Of a DNA stretch of 64,000 nucleotides, positions 28,454 to 38,945 are shown one piece after another. The notes beneath the pieces are model-generated. The model was not told the origin of the DNA. It worked only from the letters and a program-made list of their open reading frames with translations, and did not search any database. This stretch comes from Megasphaera lornae (GTDB lineage: Bacteria; Bacillota; Negativicutes; Veillonellales; Megasphaeraceae), in contig NZ_AFIJ01000029.1 in assembly GCF_000214495.1 (NCBI RefSeq), positions 1-64,000 of the forward strand, read 5' to 3'. Every line of letters starts with the position of its first letter. Within the stretch, counting starts at the first letter, position 1. The translations under genes and the position numbers were made by a program.

Positions 28454-28662
28454 AATTAAAGGCATGCAGGCTATACAGCATTCCGATACTTGAAGAATTT
28501 TATATTCGTGCCGCATACGGCAGTATTAAGTTGACGCCCTCGCATATATGCAAATTTTATACATAAATAGGTGCCGTAATTTTTCCTGAGCCCCTATTAA
28601 TTCTCAATTACGGCTTTCTTGTTCCGATTCCGTATCCTTGCATGCTTTATATGCCGTGTACG
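28454..28662. other. Intergenic stretch with inverted repeats, no gene seen
   Basis: No plausible coding frame. It holds a short hairpin (TGCCG/CGGCA near 28509-28522) and a long-range nine-base repeat GCCGTAATT ... AATTACGGC (about 28573-28624) followed by TTTCTTG. These could belong to a small plus-strand RNA starting beside the Fur-like palindrome, but this is speculative. Confidence 0.3.
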
Positions 28663-28696
28663 CAAAACACCTCGGCTCTCCAAAGAGCCGAGGTGT
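28663..28696 (-). terminator. Terminator of ysxC
   Basis: Thirteen-pair perfect stem ACACCTCGGCTCT/AGAGCCGAGGTGT; on the minus strand it is followed by TTTTG. Confidence 0.8.
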
Positions 28697-28701
28697 ACCG
28701 A

Positions 28702-29322
28702 TCAGGCTATCGTATGAATAATTTGTTGTAATAACAGCGTTTGTCCTTGCCGTTTTAAAGAAGAATACAGCAGCGGTCGCCCGCCGTCCGGAAAAAGTTC
28801 CGCCAAGGTCCGCAAATTTTGTTGTCGTTCCCGCGCTCGCAACTTATCGCTTTTTGTGGCCACAATCTGCACCGACACGCCGGCGGACAGCAGCCATTCA
28901 TAGGCCTGTAGATCCAAATCCAGGCCGGGATGGCGCGAGTCGATCAGTAAGCAAAGCAACCGCAATTGCGTCGATTCCCGAATGTATTCGTGAATAAACG
29001 CACTCCACATGTCGCGTTGCTTCTTTCCCGTCTTGGCAAACCCGTATCCCGGCAAATCCACAAAATACAACGGATACCGTCGTACGTCCTCCCCGTCTTC
29101 CTGCCGCAACGTAACGCCGTAATAATTGATGGTTTGCGTCTTTCCCGGGGAACCGCTCACCCGCGCCAATCCCCGATGATTGCACAGCGAATTAATCAAA
29201 CTGGATTTCCCTACATTGGAACGGCCCAAAAAGGCCACTTCCGCCAAGCCGTCCGTAGGATATTGCGATTTTTTTACAGCCGTAGCGACATACTTAGCCT
29301 GAATAACATCAAGTGCCGCCAT
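28702..29322 (-). CDS. ysxC: Ribosome-biogenesis GTPase YsxC/EngB
   Basis: Essential small GTPase for 50S assembly. The 206 residues show G1 GRSNVGKSSL (about 32-41), G3 DLPGYG, G4 TKSD and the C-terminal SSLKRQG G5-like region. It starts one base after the lon stop, so translation is probably coupled. The order tig-clpP-clpX-lon-ysxC is the standard Firmicute arrangement. Confidence 0.96.
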   Translation of the reverse strand: MAALDVIQAKYVATAVKKSQYPTDGLAEVAFLGRSNVGKSSLINSLCNHRGLARVSGSPGKTQTINYYGVTLRQEDGEDVRRYPLYFVDLPGYGFAKTGKKQRDMWSAFIHEYIRESTQLRLLCLLIDSRHPGLDLDLQAYEWLLSAGVSVQIVATKSDKLRARERQQNLRTLAELFPDGGRPLLYSSLKRQGQTLLLQQIIHTIA

Positions 29323-29323
29323 T

Positions 29324-31639
29324 TTATACTTTCACCAACGCTTCCGCCAATACTTCATCCATAGAACGGACAAAGACAAACGTCACGTCCTTCTTGACCG
29401 TTTCCGGCACGTCCTTCATATCCCGCTTATTATCGTGAGGCAAGAGAATTTTTTTAATGCCCGCATTATGTGCGGCAATAACTTTTTCTTTAATACCGCC
29501 GACAGGCAGGACATCGCCGCGCAACGTAATCTCTCCGGTCATGGCCACATCATGCCGCACCGGTTTTCCCGAAAGCGCCGAAGCCAACGCCGTAGCCATC
29601 GTAATCCCGGCCGACGGTCCGTCTTTCGGAATCGCGCCTTCCGGCAAGTGAATATGCAAATCCCGCGTCGTGTAAAACTCTTCGTCAATCCCCAGGGTTT
29701 CGGCCCGACTGCGAATATAGGTAACCCCGGCTTGCGCCGATTCTTTCATAACATCGCCCAATTTTCCGGTCAGCAATAAACGGCCTTTTCCTTTTACCGC
29801 CACCGCTTCCGTTTCTAAGATCACACCGCCCACTTGTGTCCAGGCCATACCCGTAACCCGGCCGATACAGTCCTGTTTATGCGCTTCTTCCGGTAAAAAT
29901 CGTACCGGACCCAACATGGTTTCCAAATTTTTTACCGATACAGTAAGTTGCGGTTTTTCCTGCAATAAAATAGATTTTCCGACTTTGCGGCACACGGCGC
30001 CAATCGTTTTTTCCAAACTCCGTACGCCGGCTTCCCGTGTGTAGCCGCTGATAATATGATGCAGCACGGCCGGTGAAAATTTCGCCTGTGTACTTTTTAG
30101 GCCGTTTTCCGCAATTTGCTTGGGTACCAAATATTTTTGCGCAATAGCCACTTTTTCTTCTTCCGTGTAGCTGGAAAATTCAATAATTTCCATGCGATCC
30201 CGTAAGGCATACGGAATATCTGTAATCACATTGGCCGTAGTGATCCAGAACACTTTCGATAAATCAAAGGGAAGGTCTAAAAAATGATCGACAAACGTAT
30301 TATTCTGTTCCGGGTCCAACACTTCCAACAGCGCGGCCGCAGGATCGCCGCGTAAATCGGATGCCAATTTATCCACTTCATCCAGTAAAAAGACAGGATT
30401 TTTTACGCCCGCCTGCTTAATACCGGCAATAATCCGCCCCGGCAAGGCGCCGATATACGTCCGTCTATGCCCGCGAATATCGGCTTCATCGCGAACCCCG
30501 CCCAGGGATACACGAATATATTTTCGGTTCATAGCTTTGGCGATGGAACGGGCAATACTGGTTTTTCCGGTTCCCGGCGGTCCGACCAGGCATAAAATGG
30601 GACCTTTCAAACTGTTGGTCAATTGTTTTACCGCCAAATATTCAATAATCCGTTCTTTTACTTTATCCAATCCGTAGTGATCCGTATCCAACACCTTGCG
30701 CGCTTCCGCCAAATCCAGCCGATCCCGGGTTTCTTTTTTCCACGGCAAGGCCAACACCCAGTCCAAATACGTACGTACAATCGCGGTTTCCGCCATCATA
30801 CTCGGCATGCCTTCCAACCGGGATATTTCTTTAAGCACCGGTTCTTCTATTTTTTTGGGCAACTTCATTTTTTTAACTTTAGCCCGCAATTCTTCCACTT
30901 CTGTATCGCGATCTATTTTGTCGCCCAATTCCCGATGAATAACCTTTATTTTTTCACGTAAATAATATTCCTTCTGTTGTTTATCCATCTTTTCCCGCAC
31001 TTCGCGGTTCAAGCTCATTTCCAACTTGGCAATTTCAATTTCCGAATCAATTAAGTGACGTACTTCTTCCAACCGTTCCGTCACATTTGCCGTTTCCAAA
31101 ATTTGTTGTCTGGCTACATGCGAAATGGGCAGGCGCATAGCAATAAAATCCGCCAACGTTCCCGGCACTTGTATTTCCCGCGCCCGTGTTTCCAATTCAT
31201 CGGAATTGCGCAAATTATTCGCCCACTGAACAAATTTTTCCACATTGGCCCGACGCAAGGCTTCTTCCGTTTTTTCATCCGTATGACTGTCATATACCTT
31301 CACAGCCGCTACTTCCACATATTTTTCTTTTTCCGAAAATCCCTGAATCCGTACGCGGGCCGCACCGTCCAGCATTACCCGCACCAAGCCTCCGGGCAAA
31401 CGCAACAACTGATCCACCTTCACCAGCGTGCCGATTTCATATACATCGTCTACGCCTGCTTCCTCCAAGTCCGGATCCAACTGGGAAGACACAATGATAT
31501 ACCGATTTCCTTCCATGGCCGCATCCAGAGCCGCCAATGATTTTTTTCGGCCCAAATCAGCATGACTCAATAAATCGGGAAATACGACAATTCCCCGCAA
31601 CGGAATAAAGGGAAGCTTTAAAATATCTTTTTCGTCCAT
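29324..31639 (-). CDS. lon: ATP-dependent protease Lon
   Basis: Cytoplasmic AAA+ serine protease degrading damaged and regulatory proteins. The 771 residues comprise the N-terminal substrate domain (about 8-200), AAA+ module with Walker [10 protein letters not shown] and Walker B FLLDEVDK, and the protease domain with catalytic serine in [10 protein letters not shown] and lysine in [14 protein letters not shown]. Normal length. A hairpin between clpX and lon (31662-31703) suggests that expression of lon is partly uncoupled from clpX; no clear promoter was found. Confidence 0.98.
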   Translation of the reverse strand: MDEKDILKLPFIPLRGIVVFPDLLSHADLGRKKSLAALDAAMEGNRYIIVSSQLDPDLEEAGVDDVYEIGTLVKVDQLLRLPGGLVRVMLDGAARVRIQGFSEKEKYVEVAAVKVYDSHTDEKTEEALRRANVEKFVQWANNLRNSDELETRAREIQVPGTLADFIAMRLPISHVARQQILETANVTERLEEVRHLIDSEIEIAKLEMSLNREVREKMDKQQKEYYLREKIKVIHRELGDKIDRDTEVEELRAKVKKMKLPKKIEEPVLKEISRLEGMPSMMAETAIVRTYLDWVLALPWKKETRDRLDLAEARKVLDTDHYGLDKVKERIIEYLAVKQLTNSLKGPILCLVGPPGTGKTSIARSIAKAMNRKYIRVSLGGVRDEADIRGHRRTYIGALPGRIIAGIKQAGVKNPVFLLDEVDKLASDLRGDPAAALLEVLDPEQNNTFVDHFLDLPFDLSKVFWITTANVITDIPYALRDRMEIIEFSSYTEEEKVAIAQKYLVPKQIAENGLKSTQAKFSPAVLHHIISGYTREAGVRSLEKTIGAVCRKVGKSILLQEKPQLTVSVKNLETMLGPVRFLPEEAHKQDCIGRVTGMAWTQVGGVILETEAVAVKGKGRLLLTGKLGDVMKESAQAGVTYIRSRAETLGIDEEFYTTRDLHIHLPEGAIPKDGPSAGITMATALASALSGKPVRHDVAMTGEITLRGDVLPVGGIKEKVIAAHNAGIKKILLPHDNKRDMKDVPETVKKDVTFVFVRSMDEVLAEALVKV

Positions 31640-31661
31640 TCTTTTTCACCTTCTTTACGGG

Positions 31662-31703
31662 AAAAATAAAACTCATTTCCCACAAGAAATGAGTTTTATT
31701 TTC
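31662..31703 (-). terminator. Terminator-like hairpin between clpX and lon
   Basis: Seventeen-pair AT-rich stem (31663-31679 with 31686-31702); the minus-strand side ends TTTTATTTTTC. Confidence 0.75.
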
Positions 31704-31712
31704 ACCAATATA

Positions 31713-32945
31713 TCATACGCCTTGTTTTAATTCCAACCGGGGCTTTTTACCTTCCGTCACACAAGACTTATTTACGATACATTTTTCGACATCCTTACGA
31801 CTCGGTACATCAAACATGACGTCCAACATAATCCGTTCAATAATCGACCGTAAGCCGCGTGCGCCCGTATTGCGACGCAACGCCTCCTTAGCAATTTCCT
31901 GCAAGGCATCGGATGTAAATTTCAACTCCACATCGTCCATTTTTAACATTTTCTGATACTGTTTAACCAACGCATTTTTCGGTTCCGTCAAAATATGTAC
32001 CATAGCTTCTTCATCTAACGGATCCAACGTTACCAGTACGGGCAGACGTCCGATTAATTCCGGAATTAAACCGAATTTCTGCAAATCGACGGGAATAATA
32101 TCCTTTAACAGCGTTTTTAACGCTTTTTTACTTTTAGACTGTACATCCGCACCGAATCCCATTTTTTTATCGGAAATTCGTTTTTGAATCGTTTTGTCGA
32201 TACCGTCAAAAGCACCCCCGCAAATAAACAAAATATTCGTCGTATCAATCTGCAGCATATCCTGATGCGGATGCTTACGCCCGCCTTGCGGCGGCACGCC
32301 GGCCACGGTTCCTTCCAAAATTTTCAGCAACGCCTGTTGCACACCTTCGCCGGACACATCGCGCGTAATCGAAGGATTTTCCGACTTACGTGATATCTTG
32401 TCGATTTCATCAATGTAAATAATGCCGCGCTGTGCTTTTTCAATATCATAATCAGCTGCCTGAATTAATTTCAGCAGACAATTTTCCACATCTTCTCCGA
32501 CGTAACCGGCTTCCGTCAAGCTGGTAGCATCGGCAATGGCAAAGGGAACGTTCAGCAATCGTGCCAACGTTTGTGCCAACAGCGTTTTACCGCTGCCGGT
32601 AGGACCTACCATAACCACATTGGATTTTTGCAGCTCCACATCATCCGCATCCGTATTGGACTGTAACCGTTTATAGTGGTTATACACGGCAACCGCCAAC
32701 GTCTTTTTGGCCGCTTCCTGGCCGATAACATATTCATCCAACGTGGCTTTAATTTCGTGCGGTGTAGGCAAGGTTTCCAAAGAAAACTGCTCGCCGCTTT
32801 CCATTTCTTCGTCTTCAATAATATGTGCCGCCACAGAAATACATTCATCGCAAATAAATACTCCCGGTCCGGCAATCAACTTTTTAACTTCATCCTGTGT
32901 ACGGCCGCAAAAGCTGCACTTCGGTTCATCCTTCCGATCCGCCAT
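31713..32945 (-). CDS. clpX: ClpX ATPase subunit
   Basis: Unfoldase that feeds ClpP. The 410 residues have the N-terminal zinc domain (Cys10, 13, 32, 35), Walker A GPTGSGKT, Walker [11 protein letters not shown] and the [24 protein letters not shown] region typical of ClpX. It follows clpP by 11 bases. AAGGAGG precedes ATG 32945. Confidence 0.98.
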   Translation of the reverse strand: MADRKDEPKCSFCGRTQDEVKKLIAGPGVFICDECISVAAHIIEDEEMESGEQFSLETLPTPHEIKATLDEYVIGQEAAKKTLAVAVYNHYKRLQSNTDADDVELQKSNVVMVGPTGSGKTLLAQTLARLLNVPFAIADATSLTEAGYVGEDVENCLLKLIQAADYDIEKAQRGIIYIDEIDKISRKSENPSITRDVSGEGVQQALLKILEGTVAGVPPQGGRKHPHQDMLQIDTTNILFICGGAFDGIDKTIQKRISDKKMGFGADVQSKSKKALKTLLKDIIPVDLQKFGLIPELIGRLPVLVTLDPLDEEAMVHILTEPKNALVKQYQKMLKMDDVELKFTSDALQEIAKEALRRNTGARGLRSIIERIMLDVMFDVPSRKDVEKCIVNKSCVTEGKKPRLELKQGV

Positions 32946-32956
32946 GTTCCCCCTCC

Positions 32957-33559
32957 TTACTTCCTGTTTTCCTGCTGCGGGCGAACGAGAATTTCATCAA
33001 TTAAACCGTAATGCTTGGCATCTTCGGCAGTCAGGAAATTATCCCGTTCCGTATCTTTTTCAATAACGTCCAACGGTTGTCCCGTATGGGCTGCTAAAAT
33101 CCCGTTTAACTCGCGACGTACACGCAAAATCTCCCGGGTATGGATTTCAATATCCGTAGCCTGCCCCTGCACGCCCCCCAGCGGTTGATGAATCATGACT
33201 TGTGAATGGGGCAACGCAAACCGCTTGCCCTTCGTGCCGGCCGCCAACAAGACGGACGCCATGCTGGCCGCGGACCCGACGCAAATAGTGGAAACATCCG
33301 GTTTAATATATTGCATGGTGTCATAAATTGCCATGCCCGCAGTCACTACCCCTCCGGGACTGTTAATATACAAATAAATATCCTTATCGGGATCTTCCGC
33401 TTCTAAGAACAAGAGCTGTGCAATGAGGCTGTTTGCCATCGTATCTTCCACTTGACCGCTTAAAAAGATAATCCGATCTTTCATCAAGCGTGAATACAGA
33501 TCATAGCTCCGTTCCCCCTGTGATGTTTGTTCTACAACGACAGGAACATACATACTCAT
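32957..33559 (-). CDS. clpP: ClpP protease subunit
   Basis: Tetradecameric serine protease partner of ClpX. The 200 residues contain the catalytic serine (about residue 99) in VGSAASMAS and His124 in VMIHQPLGG, with the INSPGG oxyanion region at 66-71. ATG 33559 is preferred over GTG 33568, since GGAGG lies nine bases before it and [11 protein letters not shown] then matches the family's usual start. Lies between tig and clpX. Confidence 0.97.
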   Translation of the reverse strand: MSMYVPVVVEQTSQGERSYDLYSRLMKDRIIFLSGQVEDTMANSLIAQLLFLEAEDPDKDIYLYINSPGGVVTAGMAIYDTMQYIKPDVSTICVGSAASMASVLLAAGTKGKRFALPHSQVMIHQPLGGVQGQATDIEIHTREILRVRRELNGILAAHTGQPLDVIEKDTERDNFLTAEDAKHYGLIDEILVRPQQENRK

Positions 33560-33577
33560 ACCGCTCACCTCCGGTAA

Positions 33578-34903
33578 TTACGCTTCCGGTTTCACTTCTT
33601 CTTTTTTTTCATTCGTATCAATCGCTTTACTCAAAATAAAGCTTGCCGCTTTCTTGCGACCTACCGATTGAATAAGAAGCGGAACGCGATGTTCTTTCAA
33701 AATAATTTTATACACTTCTTTGGGATCGGCCCCGAAATTTTGCGCCATCGTATAAATTTCCGCATTTACGTCTTGTTCCGTAACCTGAATGTCTTCCGCT
33801 TTGGCAACGGCTTCCAACACCAAATCCATTTTGACATTTTCTTTGGCCGGTGCGGCATATTGTTCTTTCAGTTTGGCAACATCCATTTTGGTATACTTCA
33901 AATAAGCATCCAAATTCATGCCCTGCGCTTGCAGTTTCATAGCCATTTCGTCCACCATTTGATTTACTTTGTCATCCACCATGACTTGCGGAATATCGAC
34001 GGTCGCATTGGCCATAACGGTTTTCAATACTTCATTATTGAAGGTTTCCACCGCTTGTAAGGACACTTTGGTAAAAATGCGTTTCTTTACATCATTGCGC
34101 AATTCTTCCACATTTTCAAATTTGCCGACTTCTTTCGCGAATTCATCATTGATTTCCGGCAATTCCCGCCGTTTGACATCGTTAATTTTCACGGCAAACA
34201 CGGCTTCCTTACCTGCCAATCCGGCTTCATGATAGTCTTCCGGGAAAGTTACTTTTACATCCTTTTCTTCTCCCGCTTTTAAGCCGATCAGTTGTTCTTC
34301 AAACCCCGGAATAAAACTGTGCGAACCGATTTCCAGCGGATAGGCCTTCCCTTCGCCGCCGGCAAACGGCTTGCCGTCTATGGAGCCTTGGAAATCGATA
34401 ATGGCAAAATCTTCGTTTTCAATAGCCGTTCCTTCCGGTGCCACCAACAATTTCGCATGTTGTTTCTGTAAATTTTTAACTTCCTTGTCAATGTCTTCAT
34501 CCGTAATATTTACAATATCTTTTCCCACTTGAATGCCCTTGTATTCACCCAAGGTCACTTCCGGTTTTTTCGTCAGGGTTGCTTCAAACACAAAATCTTT
34601 CCCCTTGTCAGCGGTTACCACTTGTATCTCCGGATCCGTTACGGGATCGATCTTCTGTTCCTTTAATGCTTCGGGATAGGCTTTATTCATAATGGCTTCT
34701 TCGATTTCCTGTTTAACAGCATCTTTGCCCAAGAAGCTTTCCAACACCATCCGCGGTGCTTTTCCTTTACGGAAGCCGGGAATATTCACCTTTCCCGCCA
34801 AATTTTTGCAAGCCGTGACAGCCATCTTCGAGGCATCTTTTACGGGAATTTCAATATGCAGGGTGACTTTATGCCGGTCTACTTCATTAACTGTTACATT
34901 CAT
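33578..34903 (-). CDS. tig: Trigger factor
   Basis: Ribosome-bound chaperone and peptidyl-prolyl isomerase. The 441 residues follow the family plan: ribosome-binding domain with the GFRKGKAP signature (about residue 44-51), FKBP-type PPIase domain (about 150-240, FIPGFEEQLIGLKAGEEKDVKVTFPEDYH), and helical C-terminal chaperone arms. First gene of the proteostasis cluster, with its own promoter at 34970-34998 and an AAGGAGG site. Confidence 0.97.
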   Translation of the reverse strand: MNVTVNEVDRHKVTLHIEIPVKDASKMAVTACKNLAGKVNIPGFRKGKAPRMVLESFLGKDAVKQEIEEAIMNKAYPEALKEQKIDPVTDPEIQVVTADKGKDFVFEATLTKKPEVTLGEYKGIQVGKDIVNITDEDIDKEVKNLQKQHAKLLVAPEGTAIENEDFAIIDFQGSIDGKPFAGGEGKAYPLEIGSHSFIPGFEEQLIGLKAGEEKDVKVTFPEDYHEAGLAGKEAVFAVKINDVKRRELPEINDEFAKEVGKFENVEELRNDVKKRIFTKVSLQAVETFNNEVLKTVMANATVDIPQVMVDDKVNQMVDEMAMKLQAQGMNLDAYLKYTKMDVAKLKEQYAAPAKENVKMDLVLEAVAKAEDIQVTEQDVNAEIYTMAQNFGADPKEVYKIILKEHRVPLLIQSVGRKKAASFILSKAIDTNEKKEEVKPEA

Positions 34904-34969
34904 TATAAATATGTCCTCCTTATGGGGCCAAGCCCTTCGTGTTCTCTAAAATATCATACTACGTTTTCC

Positions 34970-34998
34970 ATAATACCATATATTTATTCTTTTTACAA
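34970..34998 (-). promoter_or_regulatory. Promoter of tig
   Basis: Minus-strand TTGTAA (34993-34998), 17-base spacer ending TGG (extended -10), TATTAT (34970-34975). The remaining bases up to pheT hold only this promoter and the pheT terminator. Confidence 0.6.
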
Positions 34999-35107
34999 TA
35001 AATAAAATAGCACCTTTTTAGGGGATTTAAGGCCTTGATTTGTCTTTTTGTTCTTTGGCGAATTTTCGCCGTGCGCAGCGATCTGCAACCGGCCGACGGA
35101 CGCTGCC

Positions 35108-35144
35108 AAAAAAAAACAACAGACTGCCGCCACAGTCCGTTGTT
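35108..35144 (-). terminator. Terminator of pheST
   Basis: Minus-strand twelve-pair stem AACAACGGACTG/CAGTCTGTTGTT followed by a long T-run. Confidence 0.9.
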
Positions 35145-35183
35145 CCTTATTACCTATAGGTATACGCGTCGCCCGTACACGGA

Positions 35184-37616
35184 TTACGATTCGCGCAATT
35201 GACAATTCAGTTGTACTTTCAACGTAGCAATGATCGCATCCAGCGCTTCTTGTATATCGGCATCCGCCAAGGTTCCTTCCGGAGAGCGGAAGACCAGCGA
35301 GTAGGCCAAACTTTTATAGCCTTGCGGTACCGGCGCGCCTTGGTACAAGTCGAACAGGGATACCCGTTCCAAATAGGACCCGCCGTATTGTTGAATCACG
35401 TCTGTAATTTGACGATTCGTCACACTTTCGGGCGCCAAAAAAGCCAAGTCGCGGCTCATCGCCGGAAAACGGGCGGGCTTGCTATACGCCGGAAGGTCTT
35501 GTACGAACGGCAAGATTGCCGCAAAATCAAAATCAAACAGGTATACGGGACCGGCCACATCATACTGTTCGGCCGCCCGGGGATGCAGTTCGCCGAAACG
35601 GCAAAGTACTTGACCGTCTTTTACATAGGCCGCCGCTCTTCCCGGATGCAAAGGCGCAAAACGGGAAGGTTGCAAGGTCGCCGCAATTCCCAACCCCTGC
35701 AAAACCGCTTCTACTACGCCTTTCACATCATAAAAATCATAGGTTGCTTCCGACCGATTCCATGCGGGAGCCAGGCGTTTCCCGTATAAAAGACCGGCAA
35801 TCCGTATATTTTCCGACGGCTGCTCCGTCAACGGCAACGCTTTCGGCTGATACACGGCGGCGATTTCATAGAGGGCCGCCCGATCATTTTTAACCGCCTG
35901 ATTACGTACCAACACATCCAGCAAAGACGGCAATAACGTGGTTCGCAGGAGCGGATATTCTTCGGTAATCGGATTTAAAATCGGTACCGCCCGATATACG
36001 TCGTCCCCTGCGGGGAACTGTAAGCGGTGAAGCGATTTTTCATTCATAAAGCTGAACGTAACCGTTTCTTGTAACCCGCAGTCACTTAAAATTTGAGAGA
36101 TTTTTTCCCGTACGGCATGTTCCCGACTTTCCGTTCCTTCCGAAACACGGCTCCACGGACGAGTGGACGGAATGCGTTCATACCCGTAAATTCTCGCCAC
36201 TTCTTCCGCAATATCCGCCATTTCCGCACAATCTCCCCGATACGAAGGAACCGTAACAACGATCGTTTCCCCCTGTCGGACCGGATCAAACTGCAGCGTC
36301 CGCAACAAATCCGTCATCTCTTCCGGCGGCATGGACGTGCCCAAAAAGTCGTTAATTTGCGCCGCCGTAAACGAAATCTTCCGTACCGGTTCCGGCTGCG
36401 GATACACATCGACAATCCCTTTCGCCGTCTCGCAGGCGCTCATCTGTTGCAGCCATTGCGCACACCGATCCAACGCCTGCCGGCAGCAAGCCGCATCGAC
36501 GCCCCGTTCAAAACGGGCGGAAGCTTCCGAGCGCAGCCCCAAAGCGCGACCGGTATGCCGAATGTCGGAACCTTTAAAAGACGCACATTCCAGTACTACG
36601 GTCTTTGTCCGTGCCGTCACTTCGGCGTCCGCCCCGCCCATAATGCCCGCCAGGCAAACGGGGGCATCCGCATCGGCAATCACCAACATGGAAGGGGTCA
36701 ACTTCCGGGTCACTTCATCCAACGTTTTCAGGGTTTCCCCTGCCCGTGCCCGACGTACATATAAGGAGTGACCGTGAATCTTATCATAGTCATACGCATG
36801 TAAGGGCAGTCCCAATTCCAACATGACATAATTGGTAACATCCACTATATTGTTCACCGGTCGTACGCCGGACTTGCGCAACCGCATTTGCATCCACAAC
36901 GGTGACGGGCCGACCTGTACATCGGTCAACACCCGCACGGCATACCGGCTGCACAACGCAGGTTCTTCAATAGCGGCGCGAATCATGCGGGCCGCCTCCG
37001 CCTCTCCTTCGTGCACACTGATTTCCGGATACCGGGCGCAGGCCTTCCCCAATACGGCAAATTCCCGACTCAACCCCACCATGGAAAAGCAGTCGGCTCG
37101 ATTCGGCGTTAATTCATAAGTATAGACCACATCTTCCAATCCCAAGTACGAAACAAGATCGGTGCCGATAGGTGTCGTATCCGGCAATATCCAAATGCCT
37201 TCCCGTTCTTCCGGTTGCAATACGGAATCATCAAAGCCGAATTCTTTAGCGGAGCAGAACATCCCGAAAGAAGGCACGCCGCGCAATTTGGATTTTTTAA
37301 TTTTAACGCCTCCCGGCAAATGCGCGCCATGCACCGCTACAGGGACAATATTGCCGACGGCAATATTTTTGGCCCCCGTTACAATCTGTAAGGTTTCTTC
37401 CCCCATATCTACTTGGCAAACCGTCAATTTATCCGCATCCGGATGTTTTTCAATTTGCAAAATTTTACCGCTGATCACTTTTTTTACTTCGTTTCCCCAA
37501 GTTTCCACTGCTTCTACAGGAATCCCGGCAATCGTGAGCCTATCGGCGAAGGCTTGGGGATCGGTAATATAATCGGTACGTACATACTCTTTCATCCATT
37601 GTAAAGAACTTTTCAT
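35184..37616 (-). CDS. pheT: Phenylalanyl-tRNA synthetase beta subunit
   Basis: Large subunit of the class II PheRS heterotetramer. The 810 residues show the N-terminal tRNA-binding (EMAP-like) domain at about 40-150 (KHPDADKLTVCQVDMG), B3/B4 editing domain (PVNNIVDVTNYVMLELGLPLHAYD at about 260), B5 and the C-terminal anticodon-binding ferredoxin-like domain (YSKPARFPAMSRDLAFL). Fifteen bases downstream of pheS; same T-box control. Confidence 0.98.
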   Translation of the reverse strand: MKSSLQWMKEYVRTDYITDPQAFADRLTIAGIPVEAVETWGNEVKKVISGKILQIEKHPDADKLTVCQVDMGEETLQIVTGAKNIAVGNIVPVAVHGAHLPGGVKIKKSKLRGVPSFGMFCSAKEFGFDDSVLQPEEREGIWILPDTTPIGTDLVSYLGLEDVVYTYELTPNRADCFSMVGLSREFAVLGKACARYPEISVHEGEAEAARMIRAAIEEPALCSRYAVRVLTDVQVGPSPLWMQMRLRKSGVRPVNNIVDVTNYVMLELGLPLHAYDYDKIHGHSLYVRRARAGETLKTLDEVTRKLTPSMLVIADADAPVCLAGIMGGADAEVTARTKTVVLECASFKGSDIRHTGRALGLRSEASARFERGVDAACCRQALDRCAQWLQQMSACETAKGIVDVYPQPEPVRKISFTAAQINDFLGTSMPPEEMTDLLRTLQFDPVRQGETIVVTVPSYRGDCAEMADIAEEVARIYGYERIPSTRPWSRVSEGTESREHAVREKISQILSDCGLQETVTFSFMNEKSLHRLQFPAGDDVYRAVPILNPITEEYPLLRTTLLPSLLDVLVRNQAVKNDRAALYEIAAVYQPKALPLTEQPSENIRIAGLLYGKRLAPAWNRSEATYDFYDVKGVVEAVLQGLGIAATLQPSRFAPLHPGRAAAYVKDGQVLCRFGELHPRAAEQYDVAGPVYLFDFDFAAILPFVQDLPAYSKPARFPAMSRDLAFLAPESVTNRQITDVIQQYGGSYLERVSLFDLYQGAPVPQGYKSLAYSLVFRSPEGTLADADIQEALDAIIATLKVQLNCQLRES

Positions 37617-37631
37617 CGTCCGGTTTCCCCC

Positions 37632-38657
37632 TTAAAATTGCGTCAAGAAACGCATATCATTCTCATAAAACAGCCGTAAATCATCAATGCCGTACTTCAG
37701 CATGGCAATCCGTTCCACTCCCATGCCGAACGCGAAGCCGGTCACTTGTTCCGGATCATACCCATTTAACCGCAATACATTCGGATGTACCATACCGCAG
37801 CCCAAAATTTCCAGCCACCCGGTGTGGGAGCATACGCGGCAGCCTTCCCCGCCGCACATGACGCAGGAAATGTCCACTTCCGCACTCGGTTCCGTGAACG
37901 GAAAATAACTGGCTCGGAACCGTACCTTCGTAGAAGCGCCGAAAATTTCCCGTAAAAAATCTTCCAACATGCCTTTTAAATCGGAAAAACGAATATGTCG
38001 ATCGACAATGAGGCCTTCCATTTGATGAAAGACGGGGGAATGCGTGGCGTCGTAATCCCACCGATACACTTTCCCCGGCACAATCACTTTCACCGGTTCA
38101 TTCGGTTTATGAGATTGCAGAACACGCGCCTGCATGGGCGAAGTATGCGTGCGCAACAGCAAAGAATCCGTAAGATACATGGAATCCTGCATATCCCGCG
38201 CCGGATGATCGGGCGGAAAATTCAGGCACTGAAAATTAAAATAATCCGTTTCAATTTCCGGGCCTTCCACCAGGGAAAATCCCATCCGCAAAAAAGCTTC
38301 TTCCATATGCCGCCGTGTCAAATGCAACGGATGCATATGTCCCCGCACCGGTTGCCGACTCGGCAGGGTAATATCCAAGGTTTCCGACTGCAAGCGGGTG
38401 GCCATTTCTTGTTCCTCCACTTCCGCTTGTCGTTCCTGCAACTTCGCTTCCAAGGCACTGCGTGCCGCATTGACCAATTGTCCGAACGCCGGACGTTCTG
38501 CCGGCGGTACATTCTTCATTCCTTTCAACAAAGCTGTAAGTTCGCCTTTTTTTCCTAAATATTGCACGCGAACCGCCTGCACGTCCTGTGCCGTGCGACA
38601 ATGAAGCAGCCGTTCCTGTACGGCTTGTTGCATCGCCCCTATCGTCTCCTGTATCAT
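37632..38657 (-). CDS. pheS: Phenylalanyl-tRNA synthetase alpha subunit
   Basis: Catalytic subunit charging tRNA-Phe. The 341 residues have an N-terminal coiled coil (about 1-85) and the class II core with TRRHMEEAFLRMGFSLVEGPEIETDYFNF, the motif 2 FRASYFPFTEPSAEVD and motif 3 GFAFGMGVERIAMLKYGIDDLR. ATG 38657 with TTAGGAGG eight bases upstream decides the start; the longer frame to 38735 would run into the T-box terminator. Regulated by the leader at 38680-38911. Confidence 0.98.
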   Translation of the reverse strand: MIQETIGAMQQAVQERLLHCRTAQDVQAVRVQYLGKKGELTALLKGMKNVPPAERPAFGQLVNAARSALEAKLQERQAEVEEQEMATRLQSETLDITLPSRQPVRGHMHPLHLTRRHMEEAFLRMGFSLVEGPEIETDYFNFQCLNFPPDHPARDMQDSMYLTDSLLLRTHTSPMQARVLQSHKPNEPVKVIVPGKVYRWDYDATHSPVFHQMEGLIVDRHIRFSDLKGMLEDFLREIFGASTKVRFRASYFPFTEPSAEVDISCVMCGGEGCRVCSHTGWLEILGCGMVHPNVLRLNGYDPEQVTGFAFGMGVERIAMLKYGIDDLRLFYENDMRFLTQF

Positions 38658-38679
38658 AGCCGTTCCTCCTAAGAAAAAA

Positions 38680-38911
38680 TAAAAAGAACAGATTCTCAAC
38701 CCCTGCAGGGGCAGAAATCTGTTCTGCGGTACCACCCTAATTTATTACTTATCCATTCGCTAACGGGAACTCCCGTCTTGCCTACTCCGTTCAGCAAGAA
38801 GCTCCAAAGTGAACGCCCGGACGCCGTTGCCGCATCTCTCAATCGCAGAATGCGTTTCCTGTAACTTCGGTTTTGCCCGTACCCTCTTTATCATTGCCAT
38901 ATATTTTATTA
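38680..38911 (-). ncRNA. T-box riboswitch leader of pheST
   Basis: The minus strand reads TAGGGTGGTACCGC at 38726-38739, the T-box that pairs with the tRNA acceptor end. It is followed by a terminator with a perfect ten-pair stem (AGAACAGATT, 38716-38725, with AATCTGTTCT, 38685-38694) and a TTTTTATTTTTT run. A hairpin ACGGGA/CCCGT precedes the T-box. A UUC at 38798-38800 is the candidate Phe specifier, but the specifier loop is placed by eye only. Confidence 0.95.
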
Positions 38912-38916
38912 TATAT

Positions 38917-38945
38917 ATTGTATCAGTATAAAGACTTGTTCGCAA
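38917..38945 (-). promoter_or_regulatory. Probable promoter of the pheS leader
   Basis: Minus-strand TTGCGA (38940-38945), 17-base spacer, TACAAT (38917-38922), embedded in the 3' end of the acyl-CoA dehydrogenase gene; a second TATAAT lies slightly downstream. Confidence 0.5.
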
